Part shown: positions 1 to 6,310 of the stretch, in pieces | Layout of the letters: each line of letters opens with the position of its first letter | Numbering within the stretch: the stretch's first letter is position 1 | From: an uncultured Microcaldota archaeon | GTDB lineage: Archaea; Micrarchaeota; Micrarchaeia; Anstonellales; Anstonellaceae | DNA length: 10,474 nt | Assembly (NCBI GenBank): GCA_903923795.1 | Contig: CAIXYX010000132.1 | Span: 1-10,474 of the forward strand | Reading direction: 5' to 3' | The notes under the pieces: model-generated | What the model was told of the DNA's origin: nothing | Seen by the model: the letters and a program-made list of their open reading frames with translations, nothing else | Database searches by the model: none | Program-made: the position numbers and the translations under genes

Positions 1-1
1 A

Positions 2-274
2 TTCGGTCGTTCAGCTGTTCCATCAGGGGCATCTACCGGAAGTCATGAAGCAATTGAACTTCGCGACGGCGACAAGCGTTACGGAGGCAAGGGTGTTCAG
101 AAGGCAGTCGAGAATGTGAATACTCGCATTGCAACCGCATTCAAGGGCGAAGACTTCGATCAACGTTCACTCGATGAAGCACTCATCGCTCTTGTCTTGC
201 AGCTCAAGCTTCCGCTCAACGAATACAAGAAACAAAGCAGATTGCTCACACAAAGAAGATTGCTGGATTTTTAG
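2..274 (+). pseudogene. eno: Truncated enolase remnant (N-terminal part only)
   Basis: Reading from base 2, the frame gives an enolase N-terminal segment: AVPSGASTGSHEAIELRDGD, then a KRYGGKGVQKAVENVN stretch and an acidic DEALIAL helix. The SGASTG loop is the mobile catalytic loop whose serine helps bind the second magnesium in enolases (2-phosphoglycerate to phosphoenolpyruvate, glycolysis). Family proteins are about 410-430 residues. Here, directly after DEALIAL (around base 193), the expected DGT-NKS-GANAILGVSLA block is missing, and 26 unrelated-looking residues lead to TAG at 272-274. The whole barrel domain with the catalytic Lys and Glu residues is therefore absent, and the product cannot be an active enolase. 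The gene start lies before the window. The stop is 25 bp from the end of the converging HD gene. I read it as a decayed or recombination-truncated copy; an assembly join is the alternative. Family assignment is firm, pseudogene status likely. Confidence 0.8.
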
Positions 275-299
275 AAAATTATTTTTCCACTCTCAATTT

Positions 300-1451
300 C
301 TACTTCTCCATCCTCTTCTTCACAATAAGCGAAACCCGCTCCCGCTCTTTTGCCGGCGCGCCGATGATGAGCTGCGCGCGGGATTCTGCCGCCTCTTCCA
401 AAGATGCCACGAGCGGCGAAGCCTCTCCAAGAGATTTCGACCCTCCCTCTTCATCCAGAATCTCGATTGTGGTCTGCGACTTGAACGGGTCAGGCACGCT
501 CACCAAAATGCTTGTGCCACAAGCCTTGCTCAGCTCTTCGGCCAATTCGCCATTTTTGGCGCTCTTTTTCACGCCCGCATCCATCTCCGACCAGCGGCCG
601 AGCCACACCCTTTTGTGCAATTGCCTTGTCAGCAGCCCATCCACAAATTGTTTTGCCGCCGGCAGCGCGCGAAGGCGCACAAGCATCATGGTGTCGCCGT
701 CAAGCGTGGCGGCGGGCCAATCCATCCCTGAATCATCGAGCGCTTCGAGCAGAGCGGCCTGCAGCATGGCGCGCGCCATTCTCACGGCATGATGGTAATA
801 AACAGCATGAAACATCTCGAAGCGGGCCATAATCAACGATTCAGCCGCCTCCAAACCCCCGCCGCGCAAAGCAGGCTTGTTTTTCTCCCAACGCAGAGTG
901 GACAAGATGCGTGCGCCGTCAATCACGCCATATGCCACGCCGGTGTAATGCGCGTCGCGCAAGAGATAATCAATCCTGTCCGCACCAACGTCAGATGTGA
1001 TGAGTTGTCCGTATGATTCCCCCTGCATCCATCTCGCGATTGTTTTCGGGTCATCCTCTCTTTCAATGATTTCGGCAAGAGGGCTCGACAAAATCATTTT
1101 CGCCCCCCGTTTCTCATGGTCGCCGAGGCGGGAAGCGGTGACGCTCTCCGAATCATGGGAGAATGCCAGATGCCCGACATCATGCAGCAATGCTGCGAGG
1201 CGGAGACGTTTTCTTTCCGGAGCGGCAAGCTCGACTGCTCTCGCCATCTTGTCCGCCAAAAGCAAACTGCCCAGCGCATGCTCGAAGCGGGTGTGATGCG
1301 CGCCGGGGTAAACAAGGTGCGTCATGCCCAATTGTCTGATGCCGCGCAAACGCTGGAAAATCGGCGTGTCCATGAGCCGCGCCTCAATCGGGCTGAGTTC
1401 AATCGTGCCCTGCACGGGGTCGCGGATGATTGTTTTGTCAGAAATTGTCAT
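300..1451 (-). CDS. HD-domain phosphohydrolase, SAMHD1/dGTPase-like (COG1078 type)
   Basis: A 383-residue protein of the HD superfamily group related to SAMHD1 and bacterial dGTPases. It opens with the typical IRDPVQGTIELSPIE segment and a FQRLRGIRQLG helix. The metal-binding set is complete: H58 in TRFEHALG, H90-D91 in LLHDVGHLAFSH, and D158 in SDVGADRIDYLLRD, corresponding to the SAMHD1 H-HD-D quartet. Known relatives hydrolyse dNTPs to deoxynucleosides and triphosphate; substrate and allosteric control cannot be read from sequence. The C-terminal 120 residues are less conserved and end in a basic segment (KKRMEK). The ATG at 1451 is preceded by GGTGA with a 7-nt spacer, fitting an internal operon gene. 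It is the last of three co-directional genes, 58 bp after the AbrB/winged-helix gene, with a 14-bp palindrome between them. Likely cytosolic, in nucleotide-pool control or antiviral nucleotide depletion (inference). Confidence 0.93.
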   Translation of the reverse strand: MTISDKTIIRDPVQGTIELSPIEARLMDTPIFQRLRGIRQLGMTHLVYPGAHHTRFEHALGSLLLADKMARAVELAAPERKRLRLAALLHDVGHLAFSHDSESVTASRLGDHEKRGAKMILSSPLAEIIEREDDPKTIARWMQGESYGQLITSDVGADRIDYLLRDAHYTGVAYGVIDGARILSTLRWEKNKPALRGGGLEAAESLIMARFEMFHAVYYHHAVRMARAMLQAALLEALDDSGMDWPAATLDGDTMMLVRLRALPAAKQFVDGLLTRQLHKRVWLGRWSEMDAGVKKSAKNGELAEELSKACGTSILVSVPDPFKSQTTIEILDEEGGSKSLGEASPLVASLEEAAESRAQLIIGAPAKERERVSLIVKKRMEK

Positions 1452-1461
1452 GGTGTTATCA

Positions 1462-1475
1462 CCGAAAATTTTCGG
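1462..1475. promoter_or_regulatory. Perfect 14-bp palindrome upstream of the HD gene
   Basis: CCGAAAATTTTCGG is self-complementary and lies 11 bp before the HD-gene ATG, partly overlapping the GGTGA ribosome-binding site on the minus strand. It sits in the 58-bp gap after the upstream regulator gene. It could be an operator for a dimeric regulator or a small RNA hairpin masking the ribosome-binding site. No TATA box is clear here, so the gene is probably transcribed from the operon promoter. Confidence 0.4.
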
Positions 1476-1509
1476 GGTGTTTGCCGATTTCCTCCATTTG
1501 CATATCTGT

Positions 1510-2493
1510 CTATCCCCGCTCCCACATGCCCTTCCTCTTCTCGATGACTTCCCCCTCGTCGGCCATTATCATGAGTATGACGCTCACCGCATCGGTGTCG
1601 AGGTTCAGCGCGGCTGCGATTTTCTCCGCCACGGCCGGGCCGCTGTCCAATTGCGCAAGCACGAGCCCCGCATACTGGTGCAGGAAAGAGCGCTTGAGCA
1701 CATAATAGCGCTTGTCAAATCCGCGTATTCCGCGCACGTCGTCGTTTTTGAGCATGGGCTGTATCTGCACCATCACGGTTTTTGCCTCGTCTTCGGTGTT
1801 GAGCACCATATAACCGAATTTGGCCAGATGCTCGGCCGAATTTATCGGCGGCCGCAGACTTTTGGCAGATGATTGGGGCGATGAAGATGATGAATACGCA
1901 GGCGCGGTCTGATACGAGATGCGGGGCGCCGGCGCGGACTGGACTGTCCTCTTCTCAGTGTCCGGCGAAAGACCGGCTGGTGCGTATTTGTCCGCCTCAA
2001 AATTCGCCGGAGACGCGACGGCAGAATACACCTTCTGGCTGATGTTGTACACGCCCTCCTTGTATTTGGCGTTCTTGAAAACCTCGATAAGGCGGCGCGC
2101 CACCAATTGCTCGAGCACCTTCTTCTCAGCCGTCGTTATCTTCTTGGCAACATGCGGCACCGTCCTCTCCTCGAAGCGTATGGTGAGCAGTTTTCTGATG
2201 ACCGAATTCTCGTCGGGCGAGAGGCTCGGCAGAAGAGCGTCGGATGCGGCTGTTGCGGCGGTCCGCCCGCCCGCTCCCGCCCGCATTTTCGATGAAGCAT
2301 CCAAGGTTGCGCCGGAGGTCGCGCCTGTGACACCTGCCGCATTCTTGTCCAGCGCCCCGGTTTCCGTGAGCAGCACCACGCCCTTTCCCAGCACCCACAC
2401 ATCCACCTCGTCGGTGTTGCCGAGCGCCTCGAGCGCTGCCGGGGGCAGGTTTATCTGGGCCGAATCCGCGGCGCGTTTTATGGTGGCTTTCAT
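1510..2493 (-). CDS. Putative DNA-binding regulator: AbrB-like N-terminus plus winged-helix-like domains
   Basis: A 327-residue protein that I recognise only by architecture. Residues 1-45 (KATIKR..AQINLPPAALEALG...VDVWVLGKGVVLL) look like a SpoVT/AbrB swapped-hairpin DNA-binding domain. An Ala/Gly-rich linker follows (46-90), then a helical winged-helix-like domain (about 92-160, SVIRKLL to GVYNISQKVYSAV), a Pro/Ser-rich linker (161-218), and a C-terminal domain (220-327) with IRGFDKRYYVLKR and a terminal MADEGEVIEKRKGMW, again winged-helix-like. The open frame reaches an ATG at 2508, but the ATG at 2493 is preferred: GGAG lies 9 nt before it, and the upstream ATG is part of that ribosome-binding site. 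It follows the AMMECR1 gene by 35 bp and precedes the HD gene, so probably one operon. A transcription factor role is inferred; ligand and targets are unknown. Confidence 0.75.
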   Translation of the reverse strand: MKATIKRAADSAQINLPPAALEALGNTDEVDVWVLGKGVVLLTETGALDKNAAGVTGATSGATLDASSKMRAGAGGRTAATAASDALLPSLSPDENSVIRKLLTIRFEERTVPHVAKKITTAEKKVLEQLVARRLIEVFKNAKYKEGVYNISQKVYSAVASPANFEADKYAPAGLSPDTEKRTVQSAPAPRISYQTAPAYSSSSSPQSSAKSLRPPINSAEHLAKFGYMVLNTEDEAKTVMVQIQPMLKNDDVRGIRGFDKRYYVLKRSFLHQYAGLVLAQLDSGPAVAEKIAAALNLDTDAVSVILMIMADEGEVIEKRKGMWERG

Positions 2494-2494
2494 C

Positions 2495-2508
2495 AGAATT
2501 ATCTCCAT
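2495..2508 (-). promoter_or_regulatory. Ribosome-binding site deciding the start at 2493
   Basis: On the minus strand the sequence ATGGAGATAATTCTG precedes the ATG at 2493. GGAG is 9 nt from that ATG, whereas the upstream in-frame ATG at 2508 has no comparable site and overlaps the GGAG. This favours the shorter protein. Confidence 0.5.
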
Positions 2509-2528
2509 AAATCCATATTCTCAATCTT

Positions 2529-3137
2529 CTATCTTATCATCATCTTCCTGGCCACCGGGCCGCCCGGCTTCCCCTCGACAAATATCTCCGCGCCAAATGT
2601 CCACAGTCGCGCTGACGGGCTCTTCCACATGTCTTTTGGCAGGCCGGCTTTTTCACACACTGCCTGCAGGAATTCGGCGGGGGTGAAATTCCATTCCAAT
2701 GCCACCTGCGGCAAAAGAAGGCCCGATGCGCCGCCGTACTGGATGATGAGCCCGTCTGTGCCTATATGCACGGCCTTTTGCCGCGAGGCCGCGTCTTCCG
2801 ACTTGATGGCCTGCGGCACACTGAGCGCGCTCACCTCGAAAATTATATTTTTGAGCTCCGATAATTTCACTGGCGGGAATCTGCCGTCCTCCAAACCCGC
2901 GAGTTTTGCCGCGAGGGCGGCTGCATCAGCCAAGCGGTGGTCTGGCCGCACGAATCCTATGCAGCCCCGCAATTCCATTTTCGGATATGTGTGCAATGTG
3001 ACGAAAACCCCGCGCGGCTCCTCAATGGCCGGTGTCGTTTCGGGCGGCGGGGAAGCTTTGCCGCCAAGCGCTTCCACAAGAGATTGGCGGGCTATCGATA
3101 CGAGGAGCGCGCCTTCTTCTGCTTTCAGCGTGGGCAT
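2529..3137 (-). CDS. AMMECR1-domain protein
   Basis: A 202-residue AMMECR1-family protein, the usual archaeal length. Diagnostic parts are RGVFVTLHTYPKMELRGCIG (42-61, containing the family hallmark LRGCIG at 56-61), GRFPPVKLSEL (85-95), and GLLLPQVALEWNFTPAEFLQ (139-158), followed by a CEKAGL turn. The family is widespread in archaea and eukaryotes and structures are known, but its biochemical activity is not established; a catalytic or RNA/nucleotide-related role of the conserved Cys has been suggested. The frame can be opened at a TTG at 3158, but a TATA-like box at 3161-3168 lies 27.5 nt from the ATG at 3137, so I take 3137 as a leaderless start. It is the first gene of an apparent operon with the AbrB/winged-helix regulator and the HD phosphohydrolase. 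Cytosolic. Confidence 0.92.
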   Translation of the reverse strand: MPTLKAEEGALLVSIARQSLVEALGGKASPPPETTPAIEEPRGVFVTLHTYPKMELRGCIGFVRPDHRLADAAALAAKLAGLEDGRFPPVKLSELKNIIFEVSALSVPQAIKSEDAASRQKAVHIGTDGLIIQYGGASGLLLPQVALEWNFTPAEFLQAVCEKAGLPKDMWKSPSARLWTFGAEIFVEGKPGGPVARKMMIR

Positions 3138-3160
3138 AAACTTGGGGTTCGTAACCAACC

Positions 3161-3168
3161 CTTATATC
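3161..3168 (-). promoter_or_regulatory. TATA box of the AMMECR1-regulator-HD operon
   Basis: GATATAAG on the minus strand is centred 27.5 nt upstream of the ATG at 3137, the spacing expected of an archaeal leaderless promoter. It overlaps a TATCGATA palindrome that recurs at 3093-3100 inside the gene, which may be an operator pair. Confidence 0.55.
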
Positions 3169-3209
3169 GATAGCGGATTTTATGCGCGAGCGATAAAACT
3201 GTCCCTCCC

Positions 3210-3217
3210 ATTTATTT
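3210..3217 (+). promoter_or_regulatory. TATA-like box of the 3240 gene
   Basis: ATTTATTT is centred 26.5 nt before the ATG at 3240, consistent with leaderless transcription to the right. With the box at 3161-3168 it makes a compact divergent promoter in the 102-bp gap 3138-3239. Confidence 0.5.
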
Positions 3218-3239
3218 GAATTCGCGTGCTAACCCTGTC

Positions 3240-3764
3240 ATGGAACTCGAGGAAGCCATATTGGCGGTGAGAAAACCCGACGGCCCGCTGCTGGACAGCC
3301 TCGAGCGGGCGTATGGCGACATCGCCGTCCGCTACGGCTACACCCCGATGCAGTCGCCTCTTTTCGCCATGTTCACAAAGCCCGGCAGCGGGACTCTCGC
3401 CATCGAGGTGCAGTTCGGCAACGGGCGCGAATTCGAGGAATCGCTCGCCCGCCTTGCGAGGAGCGGGGCGTCATTGTGCATCTTCGTCACCTCGAGCCGC
3501 GCCCGCACCATGCGCCTCGAGGACGCGCGCGCATTGCTCTTGCGAAAATTCCAGACCGCCGGCAGCCGCTACATGTTCATCGACATCGAGACGGGGCATC
3601 ATGCGGAGGCCAATTTCGAATGGCGCAAATTCGAGCGCGAGGTGGACAGACCCGACTGGAGCAGACCTGGGCCATCAGGCCCGCCGAAAGAATTATTCCG
3701 CTCATCACGGCCGCGCTCGAAGCCGATTTACGGGCGGCGGGGGGAGCACAAGGAGCAAGACTGA
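3240..3764 (+). CDS. Unknown protein with a possible PD-(D/E)XK-like core
   Basis: A 174-residue protein I do not recognise. The first 135 residues look like a compact alpha/beta domain: N-terminal helices (LLDSLERAYGDIAVRYGY, 17-34), a strand with E56-V57-Q58 in LAIEVQFGNGREFEESL, a helix, the hydrophobic strand ASLCIFVTSS (77-86), and a final FIDIETG strand. A strand ending in E-x-K/Q followed by a helix and a second strand resembles restriction-endonuclease-like folds (BglII has E-V-Q), but no clear upstream catalytic Asp is seen, so this is only a hypothesis. The frame is open from a TTG at 3216, yet the ATG at 3240 has a well-placed TATA-like box and is preferred. The last 35 residues (Ser/Pro/Arg-rich) look unlike the rest, and frame 2 looks more protein-like there, so the 3' end may be frameshifted. 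It stands alone, 127 bp before the AT-hook gene. Confidence 0.65.
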   Translation: MELEEAILAVRKPDGPLLDSLERAYGDIAVRYGYTPMQSPLFAMFTKPGSGTLAIEVQFGNGREFEESLARLARSGASLCIFVTSSRARTMRLEDARALLLRKFQTAGSRYMFIDIETGHHAEANFEWRKFEREVDRPDWSRPGPSGPPKELFRSSRPRSKPIYGRRGEHKEQD

Positions 3765-3792
3765 ACCGACTGCAGGAATTATTTCGAACCAA

Positions 3793-3835
3793 ACGCATTT
3801 TATCCAAATGCAAATACATATTTTTACGCATTTTA
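3793..3835. repeat. Two ACGCATTTTA direct repeats, 33 bp apart
   Basis: ACGCATTTTA occurs at 3793-3802 and 3826-3835, exactly 33 bp apart (about three helical turns), just upstream of the TATA box at 3842-3849. The first copy also forms a small inverted repeat, GCATTT-TATCC-AAATGC (3795-3811). The phasing suggests paired regulator sites for the downstream membrane-protein gene. The AT-rich stretch with T5 at 3821-3825 may also end transcription of the 3240 gene. Confidence 0.4.
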
Positions 3836-3841
3836 CAAAAG

Positions 3842-3849
3842 CTTTATAT
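3842..3849 (+). promoter_or_regulatory. TATA box of the AT-hook membrane-protein gene
   Basis: CTTTATAT is a strong archaeal TATA-type element. Counting about 26 nt puts transcription start near 3871, leaving a short leader of roughly 20 nt that contains the GAGGTGA ribosome-binding site. Confidence 0.65.
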
Positions 3850-3879
3850 ATTCCTCCCTCCTTACATACGTAATAAATC

Positions 3880-3886
3880 GAGGTGA
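3880..3886 (+). promoter_or_regulatory. GAGGTGA ribosome-binding site selecting GTG 3892
   Basis: GAGGTGA pairs fully with the archaeal anti-SD core UCACCUC. It ends 5 nt before GTG 3892. The in-frame GTG at 3883 lies inside this site, and the ATG at 3887 is in another frame, so 3892 is the likely start. Confidence 0.65.
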
Positions 3887-3891
3887 ATGGT

Positions 3892-6261
3892 GTGCGCTTT
3901 TACGTGCTTTTACTTGGGCTTCTTCTCGCATTGGGCACAATCATGGCAGACTACACCTCCAACTACGAGCAGAACGGCCTGTCCGTGCAACGCTTTATGC
4001 AGATACGCCCGATGGATTCCATCAACCCGAACACCGGCATCATACATTCGCGCAATGGCACCGTCATCATCCTCACAGTGACAAACAACGGGCCGTCTGA
4101 CCGGCAGAATCTCACTTTGTCAGAAGACCTCTCCTATCTTCCCCCGTACATCCCCATCACCTACAGTATCAGGCCTTCCTCAACCGACGGCCGACAGGCG
4201 GCATGGAACGCCGGAGATTTGCCGGCGGGCCGCCGCTTCGAGGTTGTTTTCAGCCTGCCGGTGGTTGTCGATGACATGGCGGCCAAATCAGCCAAGCCGC
4301 CCGTCACAAGCTCGGCGCACCCGCCGGCCGAATTGAGCGCGCCCACTCTTGTAGACAAGGGACAGACTGTCTCATTGCAATTGCTCACCCCGACCGGCCT
4401 TCCCATCAGCGGCGCCACGATACAGCTCATCATGCCGAGCGGCCTGCGCGTCAGCGGTGTGACAGATGCCAACGGCCGCTATGCCTACTCGGCTGACCAG
4501 AGCGGCTTCTACACATACGGCATCCCCGATTACCTTGTCGGCGTCATCCCGGCCACCGAGAGCCGCGTGCCTGTCGTGGTTGCCCCGCCGACCACTGGCG
4601 CCATCACACCTCTTGCCAACAACTCGAATTCCACTTCCCAACCGTTATTCAATGCCGATCAATTGCTCGGCCTCTGGCCGTTCGCGGGCGGTTTTCTGCT
4701 CGTCGGCCTGATAGCATTTGGCCTCTACGGCTACTTCAACCGCCCCATCATCGACGACCGCGGCCCCACCCCGCCCGCGCCCGCCACCCGCCCGCCTGTT
4801 CATGACGGCGGGAGCGCGTCTTCATCGGGCGCATCGGCATACTCTGATGCCGGGCGCTCTTTGACATCGGTCTCCTCTTCGGCGTCCGCCTCCTCATCCG
4901 CATTCGAGTCCGGCCCAAGCTCCAGCTCAAAATCGGGCGAATCAGCCCCCGCGCCAGCCGATGAATCCTCCGTCATCGGGGGGAGCAGCACATCAGATTC
5001 CGATGTCCTGTCAAAGACCCGCAATCTCATAGCCGCGCGCCGCAAGCCGGAATTCTCCACAACCCAACAGTTCCGTGAATCCCAATCCCGATCTGATTCG
5101 GCTGATGAAGAGACGGGGGCATATGCAGGAAAAGAAGAGGGGCATGAGAAAGAAGTGGAGAGCGAAGCATATTCAGAGGCGCAAGAGGCCGCATCTGTCC
5201 GCTACACCGAAGAGACCACTATGATGCCCGAGCGCATCAACTCGCCCTCGTTCTCCTCATCGTCTGATGAGGGCTCCAGTGGGCAGTCAGGCGCATCAGA
5301 TGGTTCGGATGCTTCAGACGCATCAGATGTTTCAGAAAGACAAGAAGGTTCAGACAATTCAGGCAGTTCAGATGTCTCATCCAATGATTCTGATGTTGGT
5401 GCGGAAAAATACTCCGGAGCCACCATGCCAATCACCGGCCGGCCAGTGCCTGCATGGATGACCCGCGCATCCCCTCTCGAGAGCGAGAGTTCCGAAGTGG
5501 ACGACGAGGCCATCTCGAAAACAATCGCCGAGCTCGAGGCTTTGCGCACGGAGCTGAAAAACCGCGCGCAGGCCCGCGGCGAGGGAATGGCCAAGGACGG
5601 CGAAATATCAGCCAGTCCATCAGACTACGCCTCAAGGCGCCAGAAATCCGAAGAGTCCTATCAGACCCTCAAAAAACTTGGGGAAAAGCTCGATTCCGCC
5701 TCGGAGTTCCGCGATCTGGACGAGACGATAGATGCGCAAATCGAGGAGAACGCGCAGGCGGAGCAGGACAATGCCGAAGTGCTGAATGACGCCGGCGAGC
5801 CCGAAGCATCGCTCGAGGAGATAAGCGAGTCCATCGCGCCAGAGCAGCCCACCGTGTCAGAGGCGGCAGGAGCGGATGAGGCCGAATACGCCGAAATGCC
5901 GGCGAGCGAATCCATCGACAAGCCTCTCAGATCAGACGAGTCTGTATCTGATGATTCTGCATCAGATGAAAGCTCATCGTCTTCATCCGAACCAATCCAG
6001 CCGCTCCCCGAGCCTGTCCCGCCGCTCTCCGACCTATCTCCGCCATCGCCATCAGCCCGTTTCCTCTCGCGCCGCGCAATCTCCATCGCGCCTATTCCGC
6101 CAAACGTGAGGCAGAAAATCCGCCGTCTGATAAAGACGAATGAAACAGCGCCGCGCCAGTCCGGTCCTGCCAAGCGCCCCGTGGGCAGGCCGAAGAAAAA
6201 GCAGGAAACAAAAGGGCAAAAACAAATCAGGCGCGGCCCGGGACGGCCGAGGAAAAATTAG
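3892..6261 (+). CDS. Single-pass surface protein with Ig-like ectodomains, Ser/Asp-rich cytoplasmic region and C-terminal AT-hooks
   Basis: A 789-residue protein starting at GTG 3892. Order of parts: signal peptide (1-19, FYVLLLGLLLALG core); a beta-rich DUF11/CARDB-like domain (about 50-125, VIILTVTNNGPSD); a carboxypeptidase-regulatory/Big-like domain (about 155-213, PISGATIQL...TDANGRYAY); one membrane helix (about 258-282, WPFAGGFLLVGLIAFGLYGYF); then about 450 residues of Ser/Asp/Glu-rich low complexity, including an SD-repeat patch (455-508); two coiled-coil-prone stretches (533-563, 589-633); a Pro-rich segment (700-724); and a basic tail with two AT-hooks, KRPVGRPKKK (761-770) and RRGPGRPRKN (780-789, the extreme C-terminus). 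The signal peptide plus one helix puts the N-terminal domains outside and the AT-hooks in the cytoplasm, so the protein could link the envelope to AT-rich DNA. That role is inference; the features themselves are visible. I know no named family with this architecture. Confidence 0.85.
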   Translation: MRFYVLLLGLLLALGTIMADYTSNYEQNGLSVQRFMQIRPMDSINPNTGIIHSRNGTVIILTVTNNGPSDRQNLTLSEDLSYLPPYIPITYSIRPSSTDGRQAAWNAGDLPAGRRFEVVFSLPVVVDDMAAKSAKPPVTSSAHPPAELSAPTLVDKGQTVSLQLLTPTGLPISGATIQLIMPSGLRVSGVTDANGRYAYSADQSGFYTYGIPDYLVGVIPATESRVPVVVAPPTTGAITPLANNSNSTSQPLFNADQLLGLWPFAGGFLLVGLIAFGLYGYFNRPIIDDRGPTPPAPATRPPVHDGGSASSSGASAYSDAGRSLTSVSSSASASSSAFESGPSSSSKSGESAPAPADESSVIGGSSTSDSDVLSKTRNLIAARRKPEFSTTQQFRESQSRSDSADEETGAYAGKEEGHEKEVESEAYSEAQEAASVRYTEETTMMPERINSPSFSSSSDEGSSGQSGASDGSDASDASDVSERQEGSDNSGSSDVSSNDSDVGAEKYSGATMPITGRPVPAWMTRASPLESESSEVDDEAISKTIAELEALRTELKNRAQARGEGMAKDGEISASPSDYASRRQKSEESYQTLKKLGEKLDSASEFRDLDETIDAQIEENAQAEQDNAEVLNDAGEPEASLEEISESIAPEQPTVSEAAGADEAEYAEMPASESIDKPLRSDESVSDDSASDESSSSSSEPIQPLPEPVPPLSDLSPPSPSARFLSRRAISIAPIPPNVRQKIRRLIKTNETAPRQSGPAKRPVGRPKKKQETKGQKQIRRGPGRPRKN

Positions 6262-6295
6262 TGCCAAATAAAACACTAAATAAAAGAAACGTGAT

Positions 6296-6310
6296 TCTCT
6301 TTTTTTCTTA
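6296..6310 (+). terminator. T-rich terminator of the AT-hook gene
   Basis: The run tctctttttttctta follows the stop codon by about 35 bp without a stable hairpin, typical of archaeal oligo-T termination. It overlaps the end of the convergent transporter gene. Confidence 0.5.

Noticed and set aside
8..274. A genuine short enolase-domain protein
   Set aside because: The break falls inside the conserved N-terminal domain before its last helices, so even that domain would not fold; a remnant or assembly break is more likely.
1459..1503. 14-codon open frame (MQMEEIGKHPENFR) between the regulator and HD genes
   Set aside because: No ribosome-binding site and too short to judge. It could be a leader peptide coupled to the HD start, but nothing beyond position supports it.
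1919..2686. Long plus-strand open frame opposite the AbrB/winged-helix and AMMECR1 genes
   Set aside because: It crosses two convincing minus-strand genes, has Ser/Ala-rich antisense composition and no recognisable domain; it is a by-product of GC-rich codon periodicity.
3887..4081. ATG-initiated frame at 3887 overlapping the start of the AT-hook gene
   Set aside because: The ATG touches the end of GAGGTGA with no spacer, and the product has no protein-like features; GTG 3892 is correctly spaced and begins a signal peptide.
5661..6173. Minus-strand open frame inside the AT-hook gene
   Set aside because: It is the antisense of Ser/Asp/Glu codons and yields Ser-rich nonsense; the plus strand has a coherent signal-peptide, membrane and AT-hook layout.
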